NCBI GenBank assembly: GCA_958450325.1
Contig: OY288250.1
Span: 51,412,898 to 51,476,897, forward strand
Direction: 5' to 3'
From: Agrostemma githago
Lineage: Eukaryota; Streptophyta; Magnoliopsida; Caryophyllales; Caryophyllaceae
Length of the DNA: 64,000 nt
Of the stretch, positions 46,302-56,811 are shown piece after piece (the first letter of the stretch is position 1; each line of letters starts with the position of its first letter). The position numbers and the translations under genes are program-made. A model generated the notes under the pieces. The model searched no databases, was not told where the DNA came from, and saw only the letters and a list, made by a program, of their open reading frames with translations.

Positions 46302-47333
46302 TTTACTGCTATGTCCACAGTTCAGGTATACTGCAGATGCAATCCTATACCCCTGCAGTATTAAGAAGTAAAAAAAATATAGCTACTCTCGCAGTCTACA
46401 TGCAGATATTAATTCACAAGATGGAATGATATTTATTCCTCTATCTCTTACCTGGATGAAACAATTAGAGTATCTACTGGACGTGTAGGCGTTGACAGTA
46501 GACTACCTTCTAGTGTTCCCAGTCACACAAAAACGGCACATGCCCAAATAACTACACGCTGTGAAGTGTTTCTTCTACAGAAGTATGATTGCCCGTTTCG
46601 GATCTGCAACTTTGCAATGAAGAGGAAGAAATGGAATTGTAGCACGTAATGAAAACCTGAAGTTTAGCACAAAAGTAGTTTAAATAGAGTACAACACTAA
46701 TAAATAGATGAGTGAGAAACGTTTAGGAAGGCGTACGGTTCGCATGAACGTAACTGTGTTAATGACTTAGAGTACGCTTACGTTACGCACCACAGTACTA
46801 CAAATTACTGGCCAAAATCAAATAGGTAAACTAATATCGGGAACGTTCAGGCCAGGCATCGTAAATATTTATTATCACATGACATAACATATTAGATGTA
46901 TAACAGAGCACTACCACGTAAACACGTTAGGGTATACGCGTGCAGTGATCGTTCCTTAACGATACAAGTGGGCAAGCTAAGGTTTACGCGGTAATAAGTA
47001 AGCATTTGAGAGAAACGACGAGTAATGATGATAACTTATTCCAGTTGGCAACTAAAGGGTCATTTCTTACTCCCAAAAGCAGTCACTGCCCCCAACCACT
47101 ATCCCTGCATTTACCCACTGCAGTAAATGTGGAACCAGCCTCAACTGCCATCATTTACTCACCAAAAGGAAGCAAAATCTTGCCGCATGCAAAATGATAT
47201 AATAATTATATAGTTACAGGTGCGCGGTTCTCAAATATATTTTCATCACCAAATCGAATATACATTGCAATTGAAAAATCCATTAGCAAGAAAAAGAAAA
47301 AAGCAGACTGAAATCGATGGCTGAAAGATTTGT
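46302..47333. other. Non-genic stretch up to the Athila-like LTR (copy 1)
   Basis: No supported gene; a 63-codon plus-strand frame at 47006-47197 has no pattern. The stretch ends at the GTACC target site (47334-47338). Confidence 0.5.
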
Positions 47334-47338
47334 GTACC
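47334..47338 (+). other. Target-site copy GTACC (5' side, copy 1)
   Basis: GTACC directly before the LTR, the same five bases that flank the solo LTR in copy 2 on both sides (61284-61288, 62928-62932). Both copies therefore carry the same insertion event. Confidence 0.88.
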
Positions 47339-47751
47339 TGATAAGTGTAGTTTGTAGTGCCTATTTTGTAGTGTTTTGGTCCCATTTTCCTTGTGGAATC
47401 GCTCCTTGGGAGCGATTTATGGGCTTCTTATGCTTCCTTTAGTTCGTTTCAGGTTCCCGAGGCCGATTTGGAAGAGTTGGAGCGATTCCGACTCGATACA
47501 TACACATTTTGGAGCCAACGGAGTAAAGGAACGATGACTCGATGCCTTGGAATCGACCCCGAGACCTTGGGACCCAATCCCGAGCCTCCGAGACCCGATC
47601 CCGAGTCCCAAGAATCGATGGGAAGCCCATGAGAAACAAGGAGAGACCAAAAAGTTCATATTGGAGGCCTACAAGACTCATCCCCGACGGGTATGGCCTC
47701 AACCGGTCCCGGTTGAGGTGCACAAAAGAGGAGGCCCCTGTCTGTGGCTCA

Positions 47752-47824
47752 TCCCGACCGGGAGCAGCTCTTCCCGGCCGGGACCAACCCCATCCCGACC
47801 GGGACCACCCCGTCTCGGCCGGAA
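47752..47824 (+). repeat. 20-bp periodic TCCCGACCGGGA array (LTR)
   Basis: Four near-palindromic units start at 47752, 47772, 47793 and 47813, versions of TCCCGACCGGGA or TCCCGGCCGGGA. They lie about 60-130 bp upstream of the TATA-like box. The same array is in the solo LTR at about 61702-61774. Confidence 0.75.
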
Positions 47825-47879
47825 CGGGCCTGCTGCAGCTCCGCCTTGTTTTCTTTCTTCTCCCTTCCACTTGTAACCC

Positions 47880-47887
47880 TATATATA
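47880..47887 (+). promoter_or_regulatory. LTR TATA-like box (Athila-like)
   Basis: TATATATA in CCCTATATATACTC, matching 61830-61837 in the solo LTR. It is the best core promoter candidate in this LTR. Confidence 0.55.
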
Positions 47888-48980
47888 CTCTTCCCTTGTT
47901 ATGTTAAGCTTATGTTAGACACTTCCCCTTAAACCCTAGACTATTTTAGGTTAGATTAGCTTAGATTAGAGTAGATTAGTCGGTAATTAGTAGTTAATCT
48001 TAGTTTAATCTTGTATTAAGAGATCTCTTAAAGAATCCATCCAATCTTGACAACATTGGTGGAGGAATTTGGGTTTTCTTTATATACAAGTGTTCATATT
48101 TTCATTCTTCACTAGTATGGTATAATCTTATCTTCCTTTTTACTCTTAATCCTTTATTATTCATCAAGTTCTCATCTTTAGTTCTTGTTTATCATTTTCA
48201 CTAGTATCTTTTTTTGTATGTTTGGTTGTTTGAGTTTGTTTACCTTGTTTATGTTGGTTTTTACTTTAGATATGTTAGAGTAGTGTTCTTGCTAGGGTTA
48301 GTAGGGTGATTAGGGTGTTAATTGGGTGATTAAGGGATTGTTGGAGATGTTGGTGGAAGATTTGGGTTTCCTCTTGGTTTGGTGCATATCACATGTTTGT
48401 TGTAATGCTTGAATGACTAAGTAGTTGCATATACTTGTTTTTCTTGCCTTTCTCTTGTGGGTGATAGTTTGTTTGTGGGTTCGGTTCCCTCACTAAGTTG
48501 CGAGAGCCCGGTGAGGACGACCCCTAGGTCGGTCTAAGTAGCGAGAGCCCGGATGCGACCTAGGCCACCATAGCGCGCTAGAACCCCGTTTGTCATGTGT
48601 GTCGCCGAGATGGGTTCTAGGTGGAACCTCTAGGTGGGTCTAAGTTGCGAGAGCCCGGACCAACCTAGATCACCCCACTACCTCCTTCACTCTAGTTCTC
48701 CCTTGACCATTCCGTTACCCCTTTGACCTCGACCTAATCCTAGCCCGTTTCCTTTGTTTGTTTCTCCGTTACCATAGTCTTAGTCTTAGTCTCTTCCCCT
48801 TCTTATCATTTTCTAGTTTAGCTTAGTCCGTTGACTTAGTCTAGTAATTAGGCGACCTTAGTCTAGACTTTACATTACCGTCCCCGTGGATTCGACCCGA
48901 CTTACCCTATCTACCCTAGTTAGGATTAGCCGGTTTATTTATTGATCGGTTGGGACGTGACGAATCCCTACCCATCAATT

Positions 48981-48998
48981 TGGCGCCGTTGCCGGGGA
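48981..48998 (+). other. Primer binding site, tRNA-Asp type
   Basis: TGGCGCCGTTGCCGGGGA, three bases after the LTR end. It is complementary to the 3' end of plant tRNA-Asp, a primer used by Athila-group elements. In copy 2 the LTR is followed by host DNA instead. Confidence 0.88.
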
Positions 48999-49251
48999 CG
49001 GTGCTAGTTTAGACTTTGTTTACCTAGTTACTTGACTTTGTCTTTGTTTTTGTGTTTTTATTTTTTCTTTTTGTTTCTTTGCTTCTTGTGTGTGTGGTTT
49101 ATTTCTCTCTTGTCTAGTGCCCAAAAAGCACTAGACTTCTCACGTTTGTTCCTAGTCTACAGTTTGTGCTTAGAGGTGGTGACTATCTTCTTCTTGCAAC
49201 TTAGAGCCGCTTTAACGGACGGTTGCTAGGGTGAGAGGTTTCCAACCGGGT

Positions 49252-50577
49252 ATGAGCTACGATTTTCGAGCAAGCATGGGGTTTGATCTAAACTCCACAT
49301 ACTCGGAAGCCGATATGAGCTACCCCACTTCTTCCATGAACCAAGGCTATGACATGACGTCCCCCTACCATAATCAAGCTTCTTGGGGTAATCAAGACGG
49401 GTATGATCTTCAAGGTTATGAAAACGGCTACCAACAAGTGAATGACTATCACTCCTACGATCATGGTGGCTATTACTCGAGCTATGAATGTGAGCCCACC
49501 ATGTTCGATCAAGATTCACCTTATGGAAACCAATACTCCCAATACCCACAATATTACCCTTCACCCCAACCACAATATGAACCCCATGACCCACAATACT
49601 ACCAATCACCCCAACCTTGCTACCAACAATATGATGCCCCGCCCCTTGGGCATCATCAAGATTTTCAAGGAGCTTTAAAAGACCCCAATGATCACCAATT
49701 GCCCGACATGGAGGTGTTTCAATCTATGCTTCAAATGCAAAGGAGCATCCAAGAAACGGCCATTCAATTGCAAAAAGAACAAGAGGAATTAATGGCCCAA
49801 ATTCGAAGGGGAAACGAGGCGAGGAATGCTCAATTAAATGCATTATCGGTTCAAACCGTAATGTTTTTATCCCGAGCATCACATTTAGATGAAGGGTGCC
49901 CACTTGAGAGAGAGGAGCAACCTAATCACGAAGCCGCCGATGTAGTTCCCTTTGAAGGAGAAGTTTGCTTTGAAGAACCTCAATCATCTACCCAAAAAGA
50001 GACGAATGAGGATATGACCCTTGGTGAAGGCATCGTTGGTGAAGAATTGGAGGAGGATAGTGAGTTGGATGGGTTGGTCGAATTCGTGAGGTTGTTAGGT
50101 GAGATTGATAGCCTCGAGTTGCCCTTGTGCGATAATGTGACTAAGCACCAAGAGCCCCTTGCTAGTACACCGAGAGATGGTTTGGAAGAGATTGAAACCG
50201 CCGGTAGAAGTTTCGATCCTCTCCTCCAAGATGATGTAGGGCCAAGTGATGAAGGTGGGGAACCACAACTTGAGGAAAGTGTGGGGGTGTGCAACGAGGA
50301 GATGAGGCCAAAGCCGCTTTTTGTTCCTTGTTTCTTGGAAATGAAGCTTGCTTGTGATTGGAGGCGATGCCTAGGGAGGAAGAGGTCGGTAAAGCTCGTA
50401 GGATGGATAGACCCCGGAGACGATTTGAAAGATGATTTTGGGTCATGGGATTCCTACTTCTTGCCTCCACCTTGGAGGCCGTGGAGGTTAGCTAGGCTCG
50501 AGCGCTCCTTGGGCCGTCTCTATGATGTCGGTAGTGCGTTCGACTTGCTCCTCCATGCTCTTGAGGGCTACGGTTGA
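49252..50577 (+). CDS. Tyr/Gln-rich, coiled-coil ORF of the Athila-like element
   Basis: 441 codons from the ATG at 49252; an upstream GTG at 49231 is in frame but has no merit as a start. Residues 1 to about 140 are a low-complexity region very rich in Tyr, Gln, Ser, Pro and Asp. Residues about 150-210 look like a coiled coil (SMLQMQRSIQETAIQ onward). Then comes an acidic Glu/Asp stretch (to about 340) and a basic/Trp-rich tail. There is no gag, protease or polymerase motif. The position after the leader is where gag belongs, so it may be a remodelled gag end or an acquired gene. The frame is intact over 1.3 kb. Function unknown. Confidence 0.6.
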   Translation: MSYDFRASMGFDLNSTYSEADMSYPTSSMNQGYDMTSPYHNQASWGNQDGYDLQGYENGYQQVNDYHSYDHGGYYSSYECEPTMFDQDSPYGNQYSQYPQYYPSPQPQYEPHDPQYYQSPQPCYQQYDAPPLGHHQDFQGALKDPNDHQLPDMEVFQSMLQMQRSIQETAIQLQKEQEELMAQIRRGNEARNAQLNALSVQTVMFLSRASHLDEGCPLEREEQPNHEAADVVPFEGEVCFEEPQSSTQKETNEDMTLGEGIVGEELEEDSELDGLVEFVRLLGEIDSLELPLCDNVTKHQEPLASTPRDGLEEIETAGRSFDPLLQDDVGPSDEGGEPQLEESVGVCNEEMRPKPLFVPCFLEMKLACDWRRCLGRKRSVKLVGWIDPGDDLKDDFGSWDSYFLPPPWRPWRLARLERSLGRLYDVGSAFDLLLHALEGYG

Positions 50578-50888
50578 AGAATGGAGTCCACCATCCTCGG
50601 TTTGACGGAGTTCCTAAAGAACCATCATGTTGTATATTCCCCCTTCCTCTTCTTTAGAGTACTTGTGCTTGTATTTGTGTGATTTGTTTCTTGGTTTTGT
50701 TTGTTTTGTGAATTCTTGTAATATTGGATTGTTGATGAGCGATGTGAGGGAGGGAATTTGATGTTGTATTCGGGTTTATTGTGATAGGTGTGTAGTGGTG
50801 GTGATTTCTAGAGAGGAGTGGTTAGTGATAAAGCTCGGTTCGTGAGTAGGGGAGTCGGTTTTGGGGTCACGAGAGTCATGAAGACCCT

Positions 50889-51052
50889 TCCCGACCGGGA
50901 AGGGTGTGTCGTCCCGACCGGGATGGGGCCGTCCCGATCGGGATGAGGGTGCCAAAAATCGTGTCTACTGGAGTGTCATCCCGACCGGGAAGGAGGCTTC
51001 CCGACCGGGAAGGGTTTATCAACCCGACCGGTACCATTCATCCCGACCGGGA
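50889..51052 (+). repeat. TCCCGACCGGGA array in internal region
   Basis: Seven near-palindromic 12-mers start at 50889, 50912, 50932, 50979, 50999, 51022 and 51041, mostly TCCCGACCGGGA, with 19-23 bp between neighbours except one gap. The motif matches the LTR array at 47752-47824, although the sequences around it are unrelated. Confidence 0.75.
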
Positions 51053-52732
51053 TGGTCCCCTACTCCTTTTTGGTGCTTCTTCTTCGACATTTGAGCCCAC
51101 CCAACCATTATATACCCCCACCCAACCTCCCTACCTTCTTTGCTCATATCATACCACCCACATACTTCATTTTCATACCCTCACTTCATCTTCTATCTAC
51201 TTTAGACCGGTATTCACATCAAATCCCACCCCCTACCATTACTACCCCAACCATGCGTTTTATCAAGTTTGACGCGGGGTGACAATGAAGAAGACAAGCT
51301 TTGTGCCAATACTGATCTATGAGACGATGGAGCGAGTGAGTTACTAGCCGATTGGTTTTGGTAACTATCCTTACTTTTCCGTCTTTTATTGCTGTTTTTC
51401 TCTTGTTTACCCTCTTTCCCCTTGATTCATGGTATCTTGGTGGCCTTCGAGGCCTCGGTAGTCGTTGCTCTCGACTCTCGATGATGTGACTACATCGAGA
51501 GTCATTTTCAAAAATCCAATTTTTACAAGATTTTCACTTTCTTTTTTGAGGATTTAGTCGGATTTAGGCGGAATCCGGGCTAGGTGACTTGATTACACCT
51601 AGCCCTCCCCTCCCATTTCCTTTTATTTCCTTCTTTTTATTTTCTTCCCCCATCCATATCTTTTCTTGTCTCGGCCCTTGGTGACTTGACTACACCCCGG
51701 CCGGACGCCTTCTACCCTTTTCTTCACCTTATTTTTGATTTTTTTTAGCTTTATTTTCGTAGTTTCTTTTCTTTTTCTTTTGTCTCTCCGCACACTACGA
51801 TCGAGCATGAGGACATGGCTCGGTTTAAGTGTGGGGGAGCAATATTCTAGGGTAGTTAGCTTTATTTTTGTAGTTTTTTGAAAAAAATCTTAAAAACCCT
51901 AAAAATTTGAAAAATTTTCACAAAAATCAAAAAGATTTTTCTTTTGTATGCTTTCTTTTTGTGTTTTTGTGTCATGTTTTTGTTTTGTATTGTGTGTGTT
52001 TTGTCTCCCTTTTCCTTATAGGTTGCTTAATCACCGTTGTTTGGAAAGCTTTGAAGACATCCGGTAATATCTTCTAACCCTCTTTCCCTCTTTATTCCTT
52101 GTGATGTTTGGAGAAGGTTGTGTCGAGGTGTGCTCGGGTGGAGCTTGTACATACTTGTGGTGGATTTGATGACTTGTTCGGAAACTCGGGGTGGTGTTTG
52201 TGTTATGTATGTGTTCGTTTTGTGTTGTTTTTGTTGTGTTTCTTTTGCTTCTTTTTCTTTCGTTCTCGTTGAGTCTTTATTTTGTGTTATTTTTGTTGAG
52301 TCTTGTGTATAAATGGTTTTCGAAAACCCAGTTTAGAGGCTAGTGTGCAAGTGTTTACTTTCCCATTCTAGTAGAATAAATCGAATCTTGGACTTTAATC
52401 GAGTAGAATGACCCTAAATCAATGATTTCGTTGGTCCTTTACCTTGTGTCCACCTAGCTTGCTAGGGATTTACTACGGGATTTGCACTTTTGACCATTAT
52501 GACCACCCACGGTGTGAAAAGGCCTTGGTTACCGAGTCTCGTCCCTTAGGTGACCATGTCTAGGGTTGTTTGATTAGTCCAAGTTCTCCCTTTTTGTGGG
52601 TTTGAAGGGAAAGCGCGCTCCCGACTCACCCATTTCCCTACCTCTTACACATATCACACAATAAATTGCAATTTGTTGATTCTCTCTTTCTTAATTGTCA
52701 AGAAATGCCAAAAAGCCAAATCTTGCCAAAAA

Positions 52733-52890
52733 AGGGTAAAGAAAAGAAAAGACAGTAAAATGAAAGAAAGAAAAGAATGAAGAAAAAGAAAAGGCACAAA
52801 AGCCAAAAAGAAAATAGAAAAGAAGAAAAAGAAATGGCATGGCAACACAAAAGGCAAAAAAATATGCAAAAGAAAGGAAAATGCCAAAAG
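52733..52890 (+). repeat. Purine-rich low-complexity tract
   Basis: About 160 bp dominated by GAAA, GAAAA and AAAG runs on the plus strand. Open frames here (for example 52777-52983) are Lys/Glu-rich low complexity and not credible genes. Confidence 0.6.
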
Positions 52891-53848
52891 AAAACCCGTA
52901 TCACAAAAAGAGCCCCTACATCTCAAAATAAGCCTTTTTCCGACTTTTGCCGTGAAGAGCCTACCAAAGGACCGAGTCCCTAGGAAGGATGATAGCGGCA
53001 AGAGTCGGTCTTCCCTCATTTTGCAATATTTCCACCTTTTTACTTGGACTAGTTAGGCGGTTTTTAGACATGGGACGACCCTCTTGGCTCACGCTAAAGG
53101 GGGCGGGGTCTCACTTACCTACAATGTCGACTAACACCGTGGTTCATCCTTTTTCCACTCCGCCGATCGTCCCGTAGTACGTTCTTAGAAAGTTAGGAGG
53201 ACCTAGGTAAGTTACCAACGTTTTTGTTGCTTTATCGTCATACTATTAGGGTTTAGTTCACCTTGCTTTGTATTGCTAAGCTTGAGAACGTTGTCACTTG
53301 CCTTGAGTCCTAAACCGGTGTTTCATTCACCGCTTGTTTGAGGGAAGCAGTATTTTCTTTTCTTTTGGATGCAACTGTTTATGTGTTTGTTTGTGTGTTT
53401 GTTTGTTTATGTGTGTTGTGTCCGGTTGCATCCGCAGTTTTGTCGCAAGACCCCACTTGCCTTGCGGAGTGCACTTTTCCTCTAAGTGTACTCGCGTGAG
53501 TTGAAAGGGCGTAGGGTGCGCTAATACCCACTCGGATAGTTTAGTAGATAGTATGTGCTTACTCGAGGGCGACGTCGATGCAAAATCAAACGAACCGACA
53601 TTAATGCAAGGGAGAACGTGCTAACAAACTATTAATAAGTATGAATTCAAGAAAGTGTAAAGCAATGAGCATATAAATTAGTAGACAAAGTGGGTAATAT
53701 GAGGAGTCCATTATTTACCAAACTTGTTGGGAGCACGGAATCATTCACAGAAACACTAATAAACAACTGTCAGCGTGCGTACGTAGAACAATCGCGCCTG
53801 AACGACCGAGCATTGAAAGACAAAATGCACAACAGAGGTAGATAACTA

Positions 53849-54055
53849 CTCCCTCTATTACAAAATATAAGTAGTTTTAGGGTATAGAAAATTTTACTTT
53901 TTATACGTTGCTTTACATTTTTCAATGCAATTTAACTCCTTTAATTGGTCAAGTGAGTTTTTTCCAATTTCCAAAGTAACTTAATATCCACTTGAAACAT
54001 TTTCTTAAAAAGTGTGAAAATATCATAAATTACCTATATTTTGTAACGGAGGGAG
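53849..54055. mobile_element. Stowaway-like MITE, copy 2
   Basis: 207 bp, same ends and TA flanks (53847-53848, 54056-54057) as the MITE at 4760-4966. The stretch 54058-54911 after it shows no gene. Confidence 0.85.
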
Positions 54056-54911
54056 TACACTATAGGTATATGCACATTTATGATATTGTAAAGCATGTCC
54101 ACCAAATGTCACATCTTGATGGAACTTTATCTAAGCTTTTGAACTTCTAGCTGAGAGGCATAGTTATATCTAGAAAATATAAGTATGTATAGGTGCTTTT
54201 AATAGGTTTTAGGGAAGCCTAAACTATAGCCACATATAGAGGACATTGGGTTCCGTTATTGCAATCTACCATGGCCTAGTATAGTCACACAAACGACTTC
54301 AGTAATATGTTGTATTAGGAGTGAAACACATACAACGCGCAGCTATAAACACGTGAGAACCAGACACTCACATCACCGTGCATAGTTCCAATTTCGTTAG
54401 GCCACATGTAAGTAGCCAGTGTGTGATGTAAGTGAACTAATTGCATAGCACGCCACTGTTACATTCCCAAACCAACGGGTTATCATGTGGCATGCACATC
54501 AGCAGTGTAAAGCCATCCTGCGCTGTTAAAGTCACCACGGTCCCCCAGTAGTATGGACCCTAACGTAACGGTATAAGCACTGACACATCCATACGGTACC
54601 TGCTGCTTTTTCTCAGTGTTTCACCAGTAACCTCTGACTATAGAATTCACCCAAAGCACTCAATTTTTTCATTCAGCGATGCCCTATGGAATAGGTTCAT
54701 TCTATTTAAAGTCATACCACTTACGATGCTACCAAATCCTACACTTGAGTTCATATAACAACGACAGTCAGCACCAAAACATTACCCGCAGCCCTTAGTC
54801 TGCGTAGAAATCTGGGTCCAACTATATCAAAGTTCCCCTCAGGTCATTGTGGCGAGACACTCGAGAAGCATTGACTGCAGTAATTGCATTGTGCCGTATA
54901 GACGATGCCAC

Positions 54912-55364
54912 TTAGGCGAAATATGGCATCTGGACTAAGTACTTGAGATCTTCACGTGTAGCAACCCACAGGTTCGGCCCATCCCTTTGATCCTCAAGCT
55001 CGTACAAGGTATTCTTCCCCTTGCCCATGGCATCAAACATTTGCTGCAACTTGAATGCAGACACGTAGACGTCGCGACCTGGCGTAAATTCGACGACAAA
55101 TGCATGCCTAAAAGATGGTTCCGGTCCTCTGTATACTTGCTCCAGGCTCGTAACCGGGTAACCCAACCCTGCTAACTTGTCCTTCAAGGGGCCAAACTCC
55201 TTGTAAACAATGCGTGGCAGAGGGGTAAACTCTACATAATATGGCATATTCGCCATAATGCATCGAGCTGGGTACAGGTACTCTTCCCTCAGCCGTGTAC
55301 CACCGCACCCATTCCCTGCGGTGGTGTAAGCGGCCGATCCATTCCACCGTTCCTCATTACCCAT
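54912..55364 (-). CDS. LGYPV/LWVATR family protein, copy 2
   Basis: 150 codons starting MGNEERWNGS. The order is EYLYPARC, MANMPYYVEF, LKDKLAGLGYPVTSLE, RHAFVVEFTPGRDVYVSA and LWVATREDLKYLVQ near the end. No known function is recognised. An in-frame TAA lies eleven codons upstream of the Met (CAA in copy 1), and an acceptor-like TTTCTGCAG lies near 55420. The segment is therefore either a gene starting at this Met or an exon with a copy-specific nonsense codon. Its upstream 384 bp are the ones missing in copy 1. Paralogue of 59724-60251. Confidence 0.5.
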   Translation of the reverse strand: MGNEERWNGSAAYTTAGNGCGGTRLREEYLYPARCIMANMPYYVEFTPLPRIVYKEFGPLKDKLAGLGYPVTSLEQVYRGPEPSFRHAFVVEFTPGRDVYVSAFKLQQMFDAMGKGKNTLYELEDQRDGPNLWVATREDLKYLVQMPYFA

Positions 55365-55407
55365 ACACCTGGCTAGCAGAACGCAAGCAGTGTTTTATCG
55401 TCCAACC

Positions 55408-56211
55408 TCCGGCTGGCAACTGCAGAAAGTATAGCAGTAGAAGACTTAAGTAGATCAAATTGTAGCAATGCAAAAAAGAACAGCGATGCAGGTAGCGGGT
55501 GATGGATTGATTGCAAAAGAAACTGTACAGATGCCATACGTATAAGGCCGGCATTTATTTCGTCGGCGTATAAAATCGCGTACACAATCCATTGAGTATA
55601 AGATCGTTTACACAGTAGAAGGCATACAACATATGTAGAACTGTAAGAAACTTACATTGCTTTGCAGCTGCGCTGACAGCGTCACACCGAATACTGAACC
55701 GAACAGAGCAAACAACGGCGCAAGCAGACGCAGGATGGGACGCACATACTGTGCAAGGAAGAAGTCTGAACAGAGCAATAGAAGAGCAATGCCGATATGG
55801 TGTCCTGCAACCCTGTTTTTATTCTGGTAAGGGGGCTGGACCGTATTTAAGAGGGAGCAATTAATAGTCTGGTTGTGGATTTGGCAGATGAGGCTAAAAG
55901 TGGCATTTAATGAATTTCAAATACCTGGCCTCTCCCTAACTCAATGTCTCAAGATCCGCGATTCCCTCAACTCAATTACCATAGCTTCGTACTTCAACTC
56001 AATCCTGGCCTAACAAAGAACAGTAAACCTCAACTATCAGCAGTACTGATAACACAACGTTGTCCAAAAGACAGGTACAATACAAAGGTGGGCAACACAT
56101 GTGTACAAGATATTGCACTTATAATCCTATAGTTGCCATAAGTAGCTATCACTGAAAATGAGGCGAATGTACTTTCATACAGCAGGCATGGTTCAGTAGT
56201 TGAGCAGTAGA
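55408..56211. other. Host interval carrying the empty sites of A and B
   Basis: No supported gene. It contains 55408-55791 (lost from copy 1), CCGAT at 55792-55796 (target of A), 55792-55984 (kept in copy 1), the B target after 55984, and 55985-56183 (lost from copy 1). A minus-strand frame at 55357-55585 is weak. Confidence 0.8.
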
Positions 56212-56811
56212 TCAGTCGATAATGACCATGTCTGCCCTGCTTATCAAACTAAGAGAAATGTCACGCGCCCTGTTAATCTCTCCCCTGCTGAACTGCTCAA
56301 AATATTTGGCCCCACCCTCTGCAGTGGTGCAGTCACTAACATATAAATTCGGTGGAGGGAACAGTGCAGCCGATTGGAAGTTGTGCAGCATTGTCTTAGC
56401 AATCACGGTTTCAGTCAGATGGCATCTACATCTTTGTGAGACAACAATGTCACCCCTGTAAACAGTTGTCAGACCTTTGCGATGCCTTTCTTGCAGACTC
56501 CGATTATAGTGTACAGTCCACCGAGGTGCATTGAGATGTAGCAGAAACGTACGCACCCACGCCTTGCACACAGCCGACACCGTTGCTTTACCAGCTACAT
56601 CAAGTCTCTCGAAGATCTGGACCATGTAGTTCTCGCTAGAAACGACTCTACTCGCCGCTAAATACTGCCTGCTATAGATCCTGACCTCATGCAGGCCTCT
56701 GTAAATGTAAGGCAAGCGCTCCATTTTGTTATGCCTACTGTTGGATATAGCCTTGGCCTTATCTGCATTTACATTGTTTGTCACCCAACCCCTGCAACGA
56801 TACGTTACCAT
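56212..56811 (-). CDS. Hypothetical host protein, copy 2
   Basis: 199-codon counterpart of 42268-42867, with changes such as KDQ to MVQ and a different last pair of residues. The helix-plus-strand unit (about residues 49-104) is conserved. Just upstream of the Met copy 2 has TAA where copy 1 has TCA. Either the Met is the true start or one of the copies is damaged. Function unknown. Confidence 0.45.
   Translation of the reverse strand: MVTYRCRGWVTNNVNADKAKAISNSRHNKMERLPYIYRGLHEVRIYSRQYLAASRVVSSENYMVQIFERLDVAGKATVSAVCKAWVRTFLLHLNAPRWTVHYNRSLQERHRKGLTTVYRGDIVVSQRCRCHLTETVIAKTMLHNFQSAALFPPPNLYVSDCTTAEGGAKYFEQFSRGEINRARDISLSLISRADMVIID

Larger units (their letters stand above)
42240..47338 (+). 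repeat. Duplicated locus, copy 1, right arm (host part)
   Basis: Matches about 56184-61288 of copy 2 with scattered substitutions and a few single-base indels. It begins within a few bases of the block B break and leads into the Athila-like LTR at 47339. It holds the host frames described separately; a homopolymer T/A run near 43700 differs in length between copies. Confidence 0.92.
47339..48977 (+). repeat. Athila-like 5' LTR
   Basis: 1639 bp, TGATAAG to CATCA, exactly the length of the solo LTR 61289-62927 with about 1% difference by eye. TATA-like box at 47880-47887, a 20-bp periodic CCGACCGG array at 47752-47824, and three GCGAGAGCCCGG units between about 48500 and 48660. Frames inside (47393-47632, 47542-47907 and others) are not supported as genes. 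Confidence 0.93.
47339..53574 (+). mobile_element. Athila-like LTR element, 5' LTR and partial internal region
   Basis: An LTR (47339-48977) is followed by a tRNA-Asp-type primer site and about 4.6 kb of internal DNA that stops abruptly at 53574 without polypurine tract or 3' LTR. There is no protease, reverse transcriptase or integrase. The only sizeable frame is 49252-50577. The LTR termini (TGATAAG...CATCA) and primer site fit Athila and related Ty3/Gypsy elements, but without coding domains the lineage is uncertain. It could be a non-autonomous derivative, or the pol region could lie in the missing part. Confidence 0.75.
50578..53574 (+). other. Non-coding remainder of Athila-like internal region
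   Basis: 3 kb without a supported gene. It holds a second array of CCGACCGG units (50889-51052), a GTGTGGGGGAG motif near 51828 of the kind often seen in the 3' part of plant Gypsy internal regions, and a purine-rich tract at about 52733-52890. It stops at 53574 without LTR. Small frames (50904-51272 and others) look incidental. Confidence 0.6.

Noticed and set aside
47393..47932. Overlapping Pro/Arg/Gly-rich frames in the Athila-like LTR on both strands
   Set aside because: They are by-products of the CCGACCGG array and GC-rich U3-like sequence; several frames overlap on both strands and none has a domain.
48290..48340. Telomere-like TTAGGGT-type words in the Athila-like LTR
   Set aside because: Spacing is irregular and units are not the plant TTTAGGG repeat; present identically in the solo LTR as ordinary LTR sequence.
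49231..49251. Upstream GTG start for the Tyr/Gln-rich ORF
   Set aside because: The in-frame ATG at 49252 is the more likely start; there is no reason to invoke a GTG start in a plant transcript.
50889..51052. CRISPR-like regular repeat array
   Set aside because: The repeats are 12-bp near-palindromes with spacers of about 7-11 bp in a plant retrotransposon; no CRISPR features apply.
55357..55585. Two hydrophobic minus-strand frames upstream of the 54912-55364 gene
   Set aside because: They overlap each other in different frames, are short, and one runs across an acceptor-like site; more likely intron or upstream DNA.
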